Shown: piece after piece, positions 51,410-60,206 of the stretch | How positions within the stretch are numbered: the first letter of the stretch is position 1 | Layout: every line of letters starts with the position of its first letter | Assembly: GCA_963730395.1 (NCBI GenBank) | Contig: CAVSSK010000021.1 | Coordinates: 372,001 to 436,000, forward strand | Direction of reading: 5' to 3' | Source of the DNA: Bog-473 sp963730395 | GTDB lineage: Bacteria; Actinomycetota; Acidimicrobiia; Acidimicrobiales; RAAP-2 | Length of the DNA stretch: 64,000 bases | Notes under the pieces: model-generated | The model's input: only the letters and a program-made list of their open reading frames with translations | Databases searched by the model: none | What the model was told of the DNA's origin: nothing | Program-made: the position numbers and the translations under genes

Positions 51410-53017
51410 GTGACACAGGAGAACCAGAGCCCCAAGACCAGCCCTGAGCGCACCACCGACTCGGGCATCGCGATCCGCCCCGTCTACCGCGCCGACGATC
51501 TCGAGGGCTGGGATGCGGCCGCCCAGCTCGGTGAGCCGGGCACGTTCCCCTACACCCGGGGCGTCCACCCGGAGATGTACCGCTCGAAGCTCTGGACGAT
51601 GCGGCAGTACGCCGGCTTCGGCTCGGCCGAGGCGACCAACCAGCGTTTCAAATTCCTCCTCGACGCCGGGCAGACGGGCCTCTCGTGCGCCTTCGACCTC
51701 CCGACCCAGATGGGTTACGACTCGGACCACCCACGTGCCGAGGGCGAGGTGGGCAAGGTCGGCGTGGCCATCGACTCCCTGGCCGACATGCGGCTCCTCA
51801 TGGCCGACCTCCCCATGGACAAGGTCACCACCTCCATGACGATCAACGCCACCGGGGCCATCCTCCTGCTCCTGTACCAGTTGGTCGCCGAAGAGCAGGG
51901 AGTTCCCGGCGACAAGATCCGCGGCACCATCCAGAACGACATCTTGAAGGAGTACATCGCCAGGGGGACCTACATCTACCCGCCGCGGCCCTCCATGCGC
52001 CTCGTCGTCGACACGTTCGCCTACTGCGCTGCCAACCTCCCCAACTGGAACACCATCTCCATCTCGGGGTACCACATCCGCGAGGCGGGCTCGACGGCGG
52101 TGCAGGAGATCGCCTTCACGCTGGCCAACGGCATCGCGTACGTCGAGGCGGCCATTGCAGCCGGCATGGACGTCGACACGTTCGCGCCCAGGCTGTCCTT
52201 CTTCTGGAACGCGCACAACAACCTCTTCGAGGAGGTCGCCAAGTACCGAGCGGCACGGCGCATGTGGGCTCGTATCATGACCGAGCGCTTTGGCGCCCAG
52301 GACGAGCGTTCCAAGATGTTGCGCTTCCACACCCAAACCGGCGGCTCGACCCTCACCGCGCAGCAGCCCGAGAACAACATCGTTCGGGTCACCGTGCAGA
52401 GCCTGGCCGCCGCTCTCGGCGGCACCCAGAGCCTGCACACCAACGGGTTCGACGAGGCGCTGGGGCTGCCCACGACGCGGGCGGCCAAGATCGCACTGCG
52501 CACCCAACAGATCGTGGGCTTCGAATCCGGCGTGGCCGACACAGTCGACCCGCTGGCGGGCTCCTACTTCGTGGAGGCGCTCACCGACGAGGTGGAGGCG
52601 GCGGCCAACGACTACCTGGGGCGCATCGAGCAACTGGGCGGGGCCGTGGCTGCCATCGAGGCCAGGTTCATGCAGGAGGAGATCGAGGCGGCTGCCTACA
52701 GCTTCGCCAAGGCAGTCGACGACGGCGAGAAGGTCGTCGTGGGAGTCAATCGGTTCACCGACGCCGACGAGGAGCCCACCGACGTCTTCCCGATCGACGT
52801 GAAGCTGCAGCAACTCCAGATCGACCGTACCCGCGGTGTGCGCGCGGTGCGCGACCAGGGCGCGGTGGACCGGGCACTGGCCGACGTCGCGCACACGGCG
52901 AAGGGGGATGGCAATCTGCTCGTGCCGATGAAGGAGGCGCTCCGGCAGATGGCGACCCTGGGCGAGGTGGCCGACGTCCTGCGCGGCGAGTTCGGCGTGT
53001 ACCAGCCGGGGGGCTGA
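51410..53017 (+). CDS. Methylmalonyl-CoA mutase-like large subunit without B12 domain
   Basis: A 535-residue TIM-barrel domain of an adenosylcobalamin-dependent acyl-CoA mutase. It stops before the C-terminal B12-binding domain, so a separate small subunit is needed; none is in the window. Alignment by eye with the P. shermanii enzyme shows Tyr89 (TMRQYAGF), Arg207 (ARGTYIYPP) and His244 (SISGYH) conserved. Isobutyryl-CoA mutase has Phe and Gln at the first two positions, so methylmalonyl- or ethylmalonyl-CoA is favoured. The overall length and FDLPTQMGYDSD are shared with IcmA/HcmA-type subunits. The cobalamin adenosyltransferase at 41871 would supply the cofactor. Confidence 0.9.
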   Translation: MTQENQSPKTSPERTTDSGIAIRPVYRADDLEGWDAAAQLGEPGTFPYTRGVHPEMYRSKLWTMRQYAGFGSAEATNQRFKFLLDAGQTGLSCAFDLPTQMGYDSDHPRAEGEVGKVGVAIDSLADMRLLMADLPMDKVTTSMTINATGAILLLLYQLVAEEQGVPGDKIRGTIQNDILKEYIARGTYIYPPRPSMRLVVDTFAYCAANLPNWNTISISGYHIREAGSTAVQEIAFTLANGIAYVEAAIAAGMDVDTFAPRLSFFWNAHNNLFEEVAKYRAARRMWARIMTERFGAQDERSKMLRFHTQTGGSTLTAQQPENNIVRVTVQSLAAALGGTQSLHTNGFDEALGLPTTRAAKIALRTQQIVGFESGVADTVDPLAGSYFVEALTDEVEAAANDYLGRIEQLGGAVAAIEARFMQEEIEAAAYSFAKAVDDGEKVVVGVNRFTDADEEPTDVFPIDVKLQQLQIDRTRGVRAVRDQGAVDRALADVAHTAKGDGNLLVPMKEALRQMATLGEVADVLRGEFGVYQPGG

Positions 53018-53021
53018 CTCC

Positions 53022-53687
53022 GTGGCCGGGGGCAGGGATCCGCGGTCGTTCTGGCCACTCTTCGATCTCGTCGTGCGGACACACCGCCTCGAGCTGCGCC
53101 TGCCGCGGGAAGACGAGTTCGCCAACTTGATCGCGCTGGCTGATCACGGCGTCCACGATCCCGAGACCATGCCTTTCTTCGTTCCCTGGACGGATCTCGA
53201 ACCGCTGCAACGCGCACGTGAGACCGCTCAATGGTTGTGGGGACACCGCGCCAACTGGTCCCCCGACAAGTGGACCCTCACGATGGCCGTCTTCGTCGAG
53301 GGCCAACCGGTGGGCGTGCAGGACGTCGCAGCGGAGCACTTCGGTGCCGTACGCTCCGTCGAGACGGGCTCGTGGCTCGGGCTGGCCCACCAGGGCCAGG
53401 GGCTCGGCCGGGAGATGCGTGAGGCGATCCTGCACCTGGCCTTCGCCGGCCTGGGCGCGGAGGAAGCGCTCAGCGGTGCCTTCGAGGACAACGTGGCGTC
53501 ACTGGCCACCTCGCGCTCGGTCGGCTACGAGGAGAACGGCGAGGCACGCGGCCCCCGGCGCGATGGCTCCGCCCGGACCGTCCGCTTCCGGATAGGCCGC
53601 GACACCTGGGAGGGCCGTCGGCGCGACGACATCGAGATCATCGGTCTCGAAGGCTGCCTCGACATGTTCGTCGCCCCGCCGAGCTGA
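53022..53687 (+). CDS. GNAT family N-acetyltransferase
   Basis: A 221-residue GNAT-fold protein of the RimJ/RimL-like group. Seen: RTHRLELRLPREDEF at the N terminus and the acetyl-CoA pyrophosphate loop LAHQGQGLGREMREAI, with FEDNVASLATSRSVGYEENG downstream. A longer central insert (TMPFFVPWTDLEPLQR) is typical of the group that acetylates amino acids, antibiotics or protein N termini. Acceptor unknown. GTG 53022 starts 4 bases after the mutase stop, so co-transcription is likely. Confidence 0.85.
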   Translation: MAGGRDPRSFWPLFDLVVRTHRLELRLPREDEFANLIALADHGVHDPETMPFFVPWTDLEPLQRARETAQWLWGHRANWSPDKWTLTMAVFVEGQPVGVQDVAAEHFGAVRSVETGSWLGLAHQGQGLGREMREAILHLAFAGLGAEEALSGAFEDNVASLATSRSVGYEENGEARGPRRDGSARTVRFRIGRDTWEGRRRDDIEIIGLEGCLDMFVAPPS

Positions 53688-53737
53688 ACCCGTACGCCGC
53701 CTTGGCCGGCGGGCCCGTCCCCGTGCATGATCGAGAT

Positions 53738-53743
53738 TACGGT
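53738..53743 (+). promoter_or_regulatory. -10 hexamer of a probable leaderless promoter (DUF6629 gene)
   Basis: TACGGT lies exactly 6 bases before GTG 53750. This places the gene start at the conserved CFSPE motif rather than at ATG 53702. Confidence 0.5.
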
Positions 53744-53749
53744 CATCTT

Positions 53750-54415
53750 GTGTGCTTCTCCCCGGAAGGTGACCTCGCCGGTGGCATTGTCGTCACTGCC
53801 ATTGGCATCGATACGTGCCGCCATCTGCGGGGTCGCAAGGAGTACGTGCTCCTCGCTGCGCTGCCGCTGGTTCTCGGGGCCCATCTGCTGATCGAATCAC
53901 TGGTCTGGTGGCAGCTTCGTGGCGATGTTCCATACGAAGTCGGACGAGCCGCCACCTGGCTCTACCTGCTGATCGCTCTGGTCGTCGTGCCGGTGCTGGT
54001 TCCGGTCGCAGTGATGTTGCTGGAGCCCACCCGGCGCCGGCAACGCTTGATCGCGCCCTTCGTTCTGCTGGGCATCGCAGTGGCCGTCGTTCTCCTGGCG
54101 ACCATGCTCCACGGCCCAGTCTCAGTCAGGCTCGGTTCCTACCATCTCGGGTACAGCATCGGTCTTCACGACGGGATCTTGGTGGTCGGATTGTACGTCC
54201 TCGCCACCTGCGGAGCCCTCTTGATGTCCGGCTACCGCGACATTGTGGTCTTCGGCATCGCGAACCTGGTTGCCGTCATTGTCCTCGCTCGGTTGACCGC
54301 GGACGGCTTCACCTCCTTGTGGTGCTTCTATGCGGCCCTCGCCTGCGGCGCCATTTGCCTGCACATGCGCTACGCAAAGCCGCACCGAGCACACCCGTAT
54401 GCGTTTGAACGATGA
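53750..54415 (+). CDS. DUF6629-like seven-helix membrane protein
   Basis: A ~221-residue integral membrane protein with about seven helices. The N terminus VCFSPEGDLAGGIVVTAIGIDTCRH and LLAALPLVLGAHLLIESLVWW match a conserved uncharacterised family (DUF6629). Function unknown. GTG 53750 is preferred because the conserved CFSPE motif begins there and TACGGT lies 6 bases upstream. The tail is short and basic (KPHRAHPYAFER). Confidence 0.75.
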   Translation: MCFSPEGDLAGGIVVTAIGIDTCRHLRGRKEYVLLAALPLVLGAHLLIESLVWWQLRGDVPYEVGRAATWLYLLIALVVVPVLVPVAVMLLEPTRRRQRLIAPFVLLGIAVAVVLLATMLHGPVSVRLGSYHLGYSIGLHDGILVVGLYVLATCGALLMSGYRDIVVFGIANLVAVIVLARLTADGFTSLWCFYAALACGAICLHMRYAKPHRAHPYAFER

Positions 54416-54556
54416 CGTGGCTGGGTGTATCCCCTCGGCAACGGCATGCCGATCGTCGGCATCCGATGGCGTGTGGTGTCTCCTCGACGGCTCGGTGCCG
54501 CTCCCGGTTTGCTCAGTGCCGTCTTGGCGTCGCCGGAAGTCGATTGCAGCCAGCGC

Positions 54557-55300
54557 TCATCCGGTTGTCTTGGGTACCAACCTCTCGTGACGAACGGCTG
54601 CCCATCGGAGCAGCACCAGCAATTTGACTGCCCACCAACCAGGGTCGACCTCGCCTTTTGCCATGGAGAGTCGGCCCGAGGTCGTGGCAGCGTGGTGGTT
54701 GTTGTGGAGACCTTCGCCGGCCACGAACCAGGCCAGCCATTGGTTGTTGGTGGCCAGGTTGTCGTGCGGCCGCTTCCCCCACTTGTGCCCGATGGCGTTG
54801 ATGGCGCCACCGCCGAGCAGGTACACCGACGCATGCACTCCGGCCGCGATCAACCCGATCTCCAATCCGAACACACCGATCAACAGCCCCACACCAACAC
54901 CAAGGCCAAGCAGGGCATGGTCGAAGAGAACCTTGTCCCAGCGATCACCGGGAAGATCTCGTGCGTAGCGGGCAACTGCCACCGGGTCCCGGGCAACTCG
55001 CCGGTAGAGCAGGGCATTGCCGAACTGGACCGATGCGTAACCAAAGACAGCCGGGGAGTGGGGGTCGCCCTCCTTGTCGGTGTACGCGTGGTGCTTGCGA
55101 TGCACCGCCACCCACTGGCGGGGTCGTGTTCCCGTCGACATCCAGATGATGAATCGGCAGGCGAACATCACGGCAGGTTTCATCGTGATGGCCCGGTGGG
55201 CCAGGGTTCGATGCAGGTACACCGTCGTGACGACGAAGGCAATTTGGGAGATCAGCAGCCCGATGAGGACGGCCTCGAGGACCGCGGGCACGCCCGTCAT
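54557..55300 (-). CDS. Fatty-acid desaturase (acyl-CoA delta-9 type)
   Basis: A ~247-residue membrane di-iron desaturase. The three His boxes are HRTLAH, HRKHH and HNNHH, and HKWGKRPHDNLATNN provides the additional ligand region. Four membrane helices in two pairs are expected. It is shorter than many stearoyl-CoA desaturases but complete in motifs. It would introduce a double bond into saturated acyl chains, probably for membrane fluidity. Start: ATG 55300, or GTG 55291, which lies 7 bases after a minus-strand TAGAAT. Confidence 0.9.
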   Translation of the reverse strand: MTGVPAVLEAVLIGLLISQIAFVVTTVYLHRTLAHRAITMKPAVMFACRFIIWMSTGTRPRQWVAVHRKHHAYTDKEGDPHSPAVFGYASVQFGNALLYRRVARDPVAVARYARDLPGDRWDKVLFDHALLGLGVGVGLLIGVFGLEIGLIAAGVHASVYLLGGGAINAIGHKWGKRPHDNLATNNQWLAWFVAGEGLHNNHHAATTSGRLSMAKGEVDPGWWAVKLLVLLRWAAVRHERLVPKTTG

Positions 55301-55754
55301 TCTAGTCCAGGCGACCACCAACGTCTGTGCGGCTCGGCCTGGGTCGCCCGAGGTCGCCGAATGGGAGAGCGGCCCCCAAAAGGGGTGTGACCATCTTGGG
55401 TTGGAGTTTCGAGTGATGGGAATGCATCAGCGGCCGCTTCGGGCGTCCTGCGAGTGGGACTGGGCAGCGCAGAGCCGCAGTGCCCGGGGGATGGATGCCA
55501 AGTGCGGGGACGCCATGAGCCCCCACAGCCCGGTGGCGGTCGTGGCGTACGACGCCGGCGTCGCGCCATGGAGTCCCTAACGGCGCCAGGAGCCGATGTC
55601 CCGACACACACTCTTGTTGTGGGGAGGTTGTGTGGCTCAGGGTCCGAACGGCTCTATTGGCCGACCGGAGACTCTCGGCAGAATCGCGGTATGGCGGAGG
55701 TCGGCACACAGGCGGGGTGTTGGACGGGGTCTCAGTGCCCATCCGACGATCACC
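55301..55754. other. Intergenic stretch without a supported gene
   Basis: About 450 bases between the desaturase and the small protein at 55755. Open frames here lack homology and look like shadows. A short CCCC-AAAA-GGGG hairpin sits at 55374-55385 without a following T-run. No tRNA-like sequence was found. Confidence 0.5.
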
Positions 55755-56117
55755 ATGGATAAGGAACCCACCGCGCAACACTGGCTCATCAGGGCGACGG
55801 CCGTCCTCGGACGCGTGACGGGCGCCGAGCGTCGGTTCTCGACGGCGATGAGCCTGAACGACGTCACCATGCTCGCCGCCGCGGATGAGCTCGAGGCGGC
55901 GACCAAGGAAGCGAAGGTGTGGGTGGCGGCGAACAGCTGCCCGGACCTGGAGCTCGGGGGGCGGGTCGAGCTGATGCTGAGCACGTGCGCCGAGGTGGCG
56001 CTCACCGCTCAGCGGGCGATCACGGATCCCGCCACTGAGACGGATCTGGTCATCGGCCGCCTCGGAGACCTCCTGGCCATCATCGACTTCCACTCGCAGA
56101 CCCTCAACGCCTGGTAG
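55755..56117 (+). CDS. Small protein of unknown function
   Basis: A 120-residue protein beginning at ATG 55755 (MDKEPTAQHWLIRATAVLGR). It looks all-helical, acidic and Ala-rich (LAAADELEAATKEAKVWVAANSCPDLELGGRVELMLSTCAEVALTAQRA), with two Cys. I recognise no family. Codon bias matches real genes, but evidence of function is absent. The frame extends upstream to 55596 without support. Confidence 0.5.
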   Translation: MDKEPTAQHWLIRATAVLGRVTGAERRFSTAMSLNDVTMLAAADELEAATKEAKVWVAANSCPDLELGGRVELMLSTCAEVALTAQRAITDPATETDLVIGRLGDLLAIIDFHSQTLNAW

Positions 56118-56260
56118 CCGCCCTGAGGGCGCCGTGGCAAGAGGCGGGCCACCTCACTGAACGAGGCGTGCGCGGTCTGCTCCTCTTCGACAAGGGTGTC
56201 GCCCAGGTCGAAAGTGACCACGGAGTGCGCCCTGCAACGAACGATATGGGGATCCCGCAC
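56118..56260 (-). pseudogene. Remnant of a HAD-family hydrolase N terminus
   Basis: On the minus strand, from GTG 56260, about 45 codons read SVVTFDLGDTLVEEEQ followed by HASFSEVARLLPRRP. FDLGDTL is the HAD superfamily motif I with the catalytic Asp. The remaining ~200 residues of a HAD protein are missing, and the frame runs into the 3' end of the gene at 55755. It is most likely a decayed or truncated gene left by a rearrangement. Confidence 0.4.
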
Positions 56261-56335
56261 ACCGGCTCAGCGGCACCCCACACGCAGCCGCCTAGGCTCC
56301 AGCCAGAACACGAGTCGAGAGATTGGAACTGAGCC

Positions 56336-56890
56336 ATGGCTGATGAATGGGGACCGTTGGGAGCGCTTGCCGGGGAGTGGGAGAGCGACAAGGGTGGCCT
56401 GGACACCGCGTACTCGCACTCCCAGGGGAAGGTGCTGGGCAGCCCCTACCTGGAGAAGTGCTCGATGAAGCCGTTCGGCCCGGTGGACAACGGGGACCAG
56501 CACCTCTACGGCCTGGACTACAAGAGCGCCATGTGGCGTGGCGACGAGGAGAATCCCTTCCACACCGAGGTGGGCTACTGGCTCTGGGACGCCGCGACGG
56601 GCGAGGTCATGAAGGGCTTCGTCGTGCCCCGCGGTATCACGACGCTGGCTGGTGGTACCGCGACCGCAGACGCCACCACGTTCACCCTGAAGGCAGTGCA
56701 CGGTGACGCCCACTACGGCATCGGCGAGAACATGTACCTCGCCAAGAGCGCCAGCACCCTCAGCTACGAGGTCACCATCACCCTGGGCGAGGACTCCTGG
56801 TCCTACGACGAGGTCACCATGCTGCAGATGAAGGAGTTCGACGAGCCGCTTTCGCACACCGACCACAACACCCTGCGCCGGGTCGGGTAG
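56336..56890 (+). CDS. Nitrobindin-like heme-binding beta-barrel (FABP-like)
   Basis: A 184-residue beta-barrel protein. The pattern LAGEWESDKG at the N terminus, FHTEVGYWLWDAATGEVMKGFVVPRG in the middle and a C-terminal HTDHNTLRRV matches the nitrobindin / heme-binding beta-barrel (FABP-like) family, whose members bind heme in a shallow pocket through a C-terminal His and react with NO or peroxynitrite. Heme binding here is inferred from family membership. Convergent with the ABM gene. Confidence 0.72.
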   Translation: MADEWGPLGALAGEWESDKGGLDTAYSHSQGKVLGSPYLEKCSMKPFGPVDNGDQHLYGLDYKSAMWRGDEENPFHTEVGYWLWDAATGEVMKGFVVPRGITTLAGGTATADATTFTLKAVHGDAHYGIGENMYLAKSASTLSYEVTITLGEDSWSYDEVTMLQMKEFDEPLSHTDHNTLRRVG

Positions 56891-56909
56891 GTCGGGGCCG
56901 CCGGCGGGG

Positions 56910-57206
56910 TCAGGCGGTGACGACCGCCTCGTAGTGCTCCACCAGGGGGAATGGGTCGTAGAAGTGGTGCAGGGCGGCGCGCCAGTCCTCGTAGGCCGCC
57001 GAGCCCCGGAAACCCACGGTGTGGTCCTCGAGGCGTTCCCACTCGACCAAGAGCAGGAAGCGGCTGGGGCGCTCCCGGCAGCGCTCGACGCGTAGCGACA
57101 CGAAGCCCGGGCTGCCCGCGATGAGCGCCTTGGCCTGCTGCATCGAGGTGACGAACTCCTCCTCGCGTCCGGGCACCACGTCGAGCAGCGCGTGCTCGGT
57201 GATCAC
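56910..57206 (-). CDS. Antibiotic biosynthesis monooxygenase (ABM) domain protein
   Basis: A 98-residue dimeric alpha/beta-barrel ABM domain: HALLDVVPGREEEFVTSMQQAKALI, SPGFVSLRVERCRERPSRFLLLVEWERLEDHTVGFRGS. Related proteins are heme-degrading or quinone monooxygenases; single-domain members are often of unknown substrate. GTG 57206 overlaps the TGA of the upstream M20 gene (GTGA), so it is the last gene of an operon with the carboxylase and M20 genes. Confidence 0.85.
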   Translation of the reverse strand: MITEHALLDVVPGREEEFVTSMQQAKALIAGSPGFVSLRVERCRERPSRFLLLVEWERLEDHTVGFRGSAAYEDWRAALHHFYDPFPLVEHYEAVVTA

Positions 57207-58382
57207 GCGCTGAGCAGCCGCTGGCGCAGCTCGGGGTCGGTGGCGGCATCAATGGCGGTCCAGGCCAGCGCCACCGCGCCATCGCGCACCGCGGCGTCGG
57301 CCGAGGGTGTCACGCAGGCGGCGGCGAACTCGCGCTGGTGGTTGACGGCGCCGTACGTCTCGATGCCCATGAGGGGGTGAATGGTGGGCACGGCCAGCGA
57401 CACGTTGGCCATGTCCGTCGAGAACGTCGGGAGGGGCTGCCCTGGCATCGTCTGCCTCGAAGCGCCGCCCCAGGGCCTCGGCGTTGCCGCGGTAGGCACG
57501 CAGCAGCGCCGGGTCCGACTCCATGTGCGAGTACACGGGTGCCAGCTCCTCGTACTCGAGTGAGCATCCCGTGGCGAGAGCTCCGGCCTCGAAGCACGCG
57601 TCCACTCGGGGCCGCAGCGCGGCGAGTCGGTCCGTCGTGGGGGAGCGGACCATGTACCGGGCCGTGATGGCGGCGGGGATGACGTTGGCGGCGGACGAGC
57701 TGTGCATGACCACGCCGTGGACCTGGTCCCCAGGCGGGAGCTGCTGTCGCAACAGGCCGATCGCCACCTGAGCCACGGTCAGCGCGTCCTGGGCGTTGAC
57801 GCCCTCCCAGGGCGCGGCCGAGGCGTGGGCCTCGCGTCCGAGGTAGCGCACGTCGAAGTGTGCCACTGCGAGGCAGCTGCCCGTCAGACGCTCGACCGGC
57901 CAGGGGTGGATCATCATGGCGGCGTGGACGCCCGCGAAGGCGCCTCGCTCGAGCATCAGTATCTTGCCGCCGCCGCCCTCCTCGGCCGGGGTGCCCAGGA
58001 CCCGCACCGAGAGCCCCACCTCGTCCGCTACCGCGGCGAGCGCCAGGCCCGCACCGACTGCGGTGGCGGCGATGATGTTGTGCCCGCAGGCATGGCCCAC
58101 GTCGGGCAGAGCGTCGTACTCGGCACAGAGCGCGACCACGAGGTCGCCCCCGCCCGACCTGGACTCGAGCGCGGTCGGGAGGTCGAACACTCCCTCGGTG
58201 ACCTCGAGCCCTCCCGCCCGCATCGTCTCGGCCACCGCCCGGGCGGAGACGGTCTCCTCGAAGCACAGCTCGGGCGTCGTGTGGAGGTAGTGGCTGAGAG
58301 AGACGAGCTCGTTCAGATGTTCGTCGACAACCGCCGCGGCGGTGGCCTTCGCCTCCGAGGCGGCGGCCGTCCCGGTGCTCAC
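57203..58382 (-). CDS. M20 family amidohydrolase, one frameshift
   Basis: A ~392-residue M20D-type amidohydrolase/peptidase (IAA-amino-acid hydrolase / AbgB-like). Seen: LHTTPELCFEE, LVVALCAEYDALPDVGHACGHNI with the metal-binding Asp/His-Cys region, TPAEEGGGGKILM, MMIHPWP and YLGREAHASAAPWEGVNAQDAL. An extra base near 57452 breaks the frame after RRFEAD; the rest, PTFSTDMANVSLAVPTIHPLMG with the last metal His, lies in the next frame. GTG 58382 directly follows the carboxylase stop. Confidence 0.85.
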
Positions 58383-60146
58383 CTACTCGATGACCGCCAC
58401 GACGTCGCCGGCCCCCACCGAGTCGCCTGCGCTCACCCGCACCTCTTTGATGACACCGTCCTTTTCCGCGGCGACCGCGTTCTCCATCTTCATGGCCTCC
58501 AGGAGGCAGACAGCCTGACCCACCTCGACGACGTCGCCCACCGAGACCAGCACCTTGACGATCGTGCCCTGCATGGGGACAGTGACCTGCCCGGAGCCGG
58601 AGCCGGCCACTGCCGACGCGGCGGCCCGCTTCGGACGCCCGGCAGCCCGCCCGGGAGCGGCCGCCGGGCCCAGGTCGGGCACCCAGAGCCGCACCGAGAA
58701 GCGCCGCCCGTCGACCTCGGCAGTCACGTCACGCTGGACCGTCGGCACCTCGTCCTCCACCGGCGCCGGCGCCTGAGGGCTCGCCGGCTCCGCCACCAGG
58801 TCGCTCAGGTCCAGGATCTCCTCGACCCACTTGGTCGAGTGCTTCGCCGCGGCGAAGTCGGGGTGGCTCAGAATGGCCTCGTGAGCGGGCAGCGTCGTGG
58901 CGACGCCGGCCACGCGGGTCTCGGAGATCGCCCGCAGCATGCGCCGGCGCGCCGCCTCGCGATCGGGTGCCCAGACGATCAGCTTGGCGATCAGGTTGTC
59001 GTAGTACTGCGAGACCGTGTCGCCCGCCTCGTAGCCCGCGTCCAGCCGCACCCCTGGGCCGGACGGCTGGTGGAAGGCCGTCAGGGTGCCCGGCGACGGC
59101 GAGAAGCGGCCGCCACTCGGGTCCTCGGCGTTGATCCGCACCTCGATGGCGTGCCCGTGACGCCGGATGTCGTCCTGCGTGAAATCGAGCGGCTCGCCGG
59201 AGGCGATGCGGATCTGCCAGGCGACGAGGTCCAGGCCGCTGACGAGTTCGGTCACCGGGTGCTCGACCTGCAGCCGCGTGTTCATCTCGAGGAAGTAGAA
59301 CTCCCCGTCCTGGTAGAGGAACTCGACCGTGCCGGCGTTGAAGTAGCCGCAGGCCTCCGAGACCTTCACGGCCGCGGTGCCCATGGCGTGGCGGACGTCC
59401 TCGGGGAAGTCGGGGGCTGGGCTCTCCTCGACCAGCTTCTGGTGGCGCCGTTGGGCCGAGCAGTCACGCTCGCCCAGCCACAGCGTGCTGCCGTGCTGGT
59501 CCGCCAGCACCTGCATCTCGACGTGCCGAGGCCAGGCAAGGTAGCGCTCGAGGTAGATCTCCGGGCGGCCGAAATAGGCCTGGGCCTCGCGGGCCGCCGC
59601 CTCCATGGCCTCGGTCGCATCCTCTGCGGCGGCGACGACCTTCATGCCGCGCCCGCCGCCGCCGTAGGCGGCCTTGATGGCAACCGGCCACCCGTGCAGG
59701 TCGCCGAACGAGACGACCTCGTCGGGTGAGGTGAGCGGCTCTGAGCGGCCTGGGACTCCGGCCACGCCGACCTTCTCGGCCGCCAGGCGGGAGCTGATCT
59801 TGTCGCCCATGACCTCGATCGCCTCAGGCGGTGGGCCGATGAAGGTGACGCCGCGCTCGGTGATGGCGCGGGCGAAATCGGTGTTCTCGGAGAAGAAGCC
59901 GTAGCCGGGGTGGACCCCGTCGGCGCCGCTCTGCTCGACGGCGCGCAGGATCGCTTCCGTGTTGAGGTAGCTCTCGGCGGCCGTCTCGCCGCCAAGGGCG
60001 TAGGCCTCGTCGGCCATGCGGACGTGCAGAGCGTCGCGGTCGAGGTTGGAGTAGACCGCCACGGTCCCTATGCCGAGCTCGCGGCAGGTCCGGATCACCC
60101 GGACGGCGATTTCGCCGCGGTTTGCAATCAGGATCTTCTCGAGCAC
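58383..60146 (-). CDS. Acyl-CoA carboxylase alpha subunit (biotin carboxylase + BCCP)
   Basis: A 587-residue fused biotin carboxylase and carrier protein of the acetyl/propionyl-CoA carboxylase type. Biotin carboxylase: KILIANRGEIAVRVIRTCRELG, GVHPGYGFFSEN, AAYGGGGRGMKVV (ATP grasp), FYFLEMNTRLQVEHPVTE. The BCCP domain at the C terminus carries the biotinylated Lys in LEAMKMENAV. GTG 60146 is preferred because GAGGAAAGG lies 6 bases upstream; ATG 60179 would add 11 residues. No carboxyltransferase beta gene is adjacent. The divergent neighbour birA encodes the ligase that biotinylates it. Confidence 0.95.
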   Translation of the reverse strand: MLEKILIANRGEIAVRVIRTCRELGIGTVAVYSNLDRDALHVRMADEAYALGGETAAESYLNTEAILRAVEQSGADGVHPGYGFFSENTDFARAITERGVTFIGPPPEAIEVMGDKISSRLAAEKVGVAGVPGRSEPLTSPDEVVSFGDLHGWPVAIKAAYGGGGRGMKVVAAAEDATEAMEAAAREAQAYFGRPEIYLERYLAWPRHVEMQVLADQHGSTLWLGERDCSAQRRHQKLVEESPAPDFPEDVRHAMGTAAVKVSEACGYFNAGTVEFLYQDGEFYFLEMNTRLQVEHPVTELVSGLDLVAWQIRIASGEPLDFTQDDIRRHGHAIEVRINAEDPSGGRFSPSPGTLTAFHQPSGPGVRLDAGYEAGDTVSQYYDNLIAKLIVWAPDREAARRRMLRAISETRVAGVATTLPAHEAILSHPDFAAAKHSTKWVEEILDLSDLVAEPASPQAPAPVEDEVPTVQRDVTAEVDGRRFSVRLWVPDLGPAAAPGRAAGRPKRAAASAVAGSGSGQVTVPMQGTIVKVLVSVGDVVEVGQAVCLLEAMKMENAVAAEKDGVIKEVRVSAGDSVGAGDVVAVIE

Positions 60147-60193
60147 GCTGGGCCTTTCCTCGGTGAGGCGGGCCTTCACAATTGCACGCGCCG

Positions 60194-60199
60194 TATGGT
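60194..60199 (+). promoter_or_regulatory. -10 hexamer of a probable leaderless promoter (birA)
   Basis: TATGGT lies 7 bases before ATG 60207. Confidence 0.45.
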
Positions 60200-60206
60200 G
60201 TCTGCC

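Noticed and set aside
50186..53125. A minus-strand open frame of about 980 codons
   Set aside because: It is antisense to the acyl-CoA mutase and CtaG-like genes, with no recognisable domain and low-complexity Arg/Gly/Val composition.
55374..55385. CCCC-AAAA-GGGG hairpin as a terminator
   Set aside because: The stem is only 4 bp and no T-run follows.
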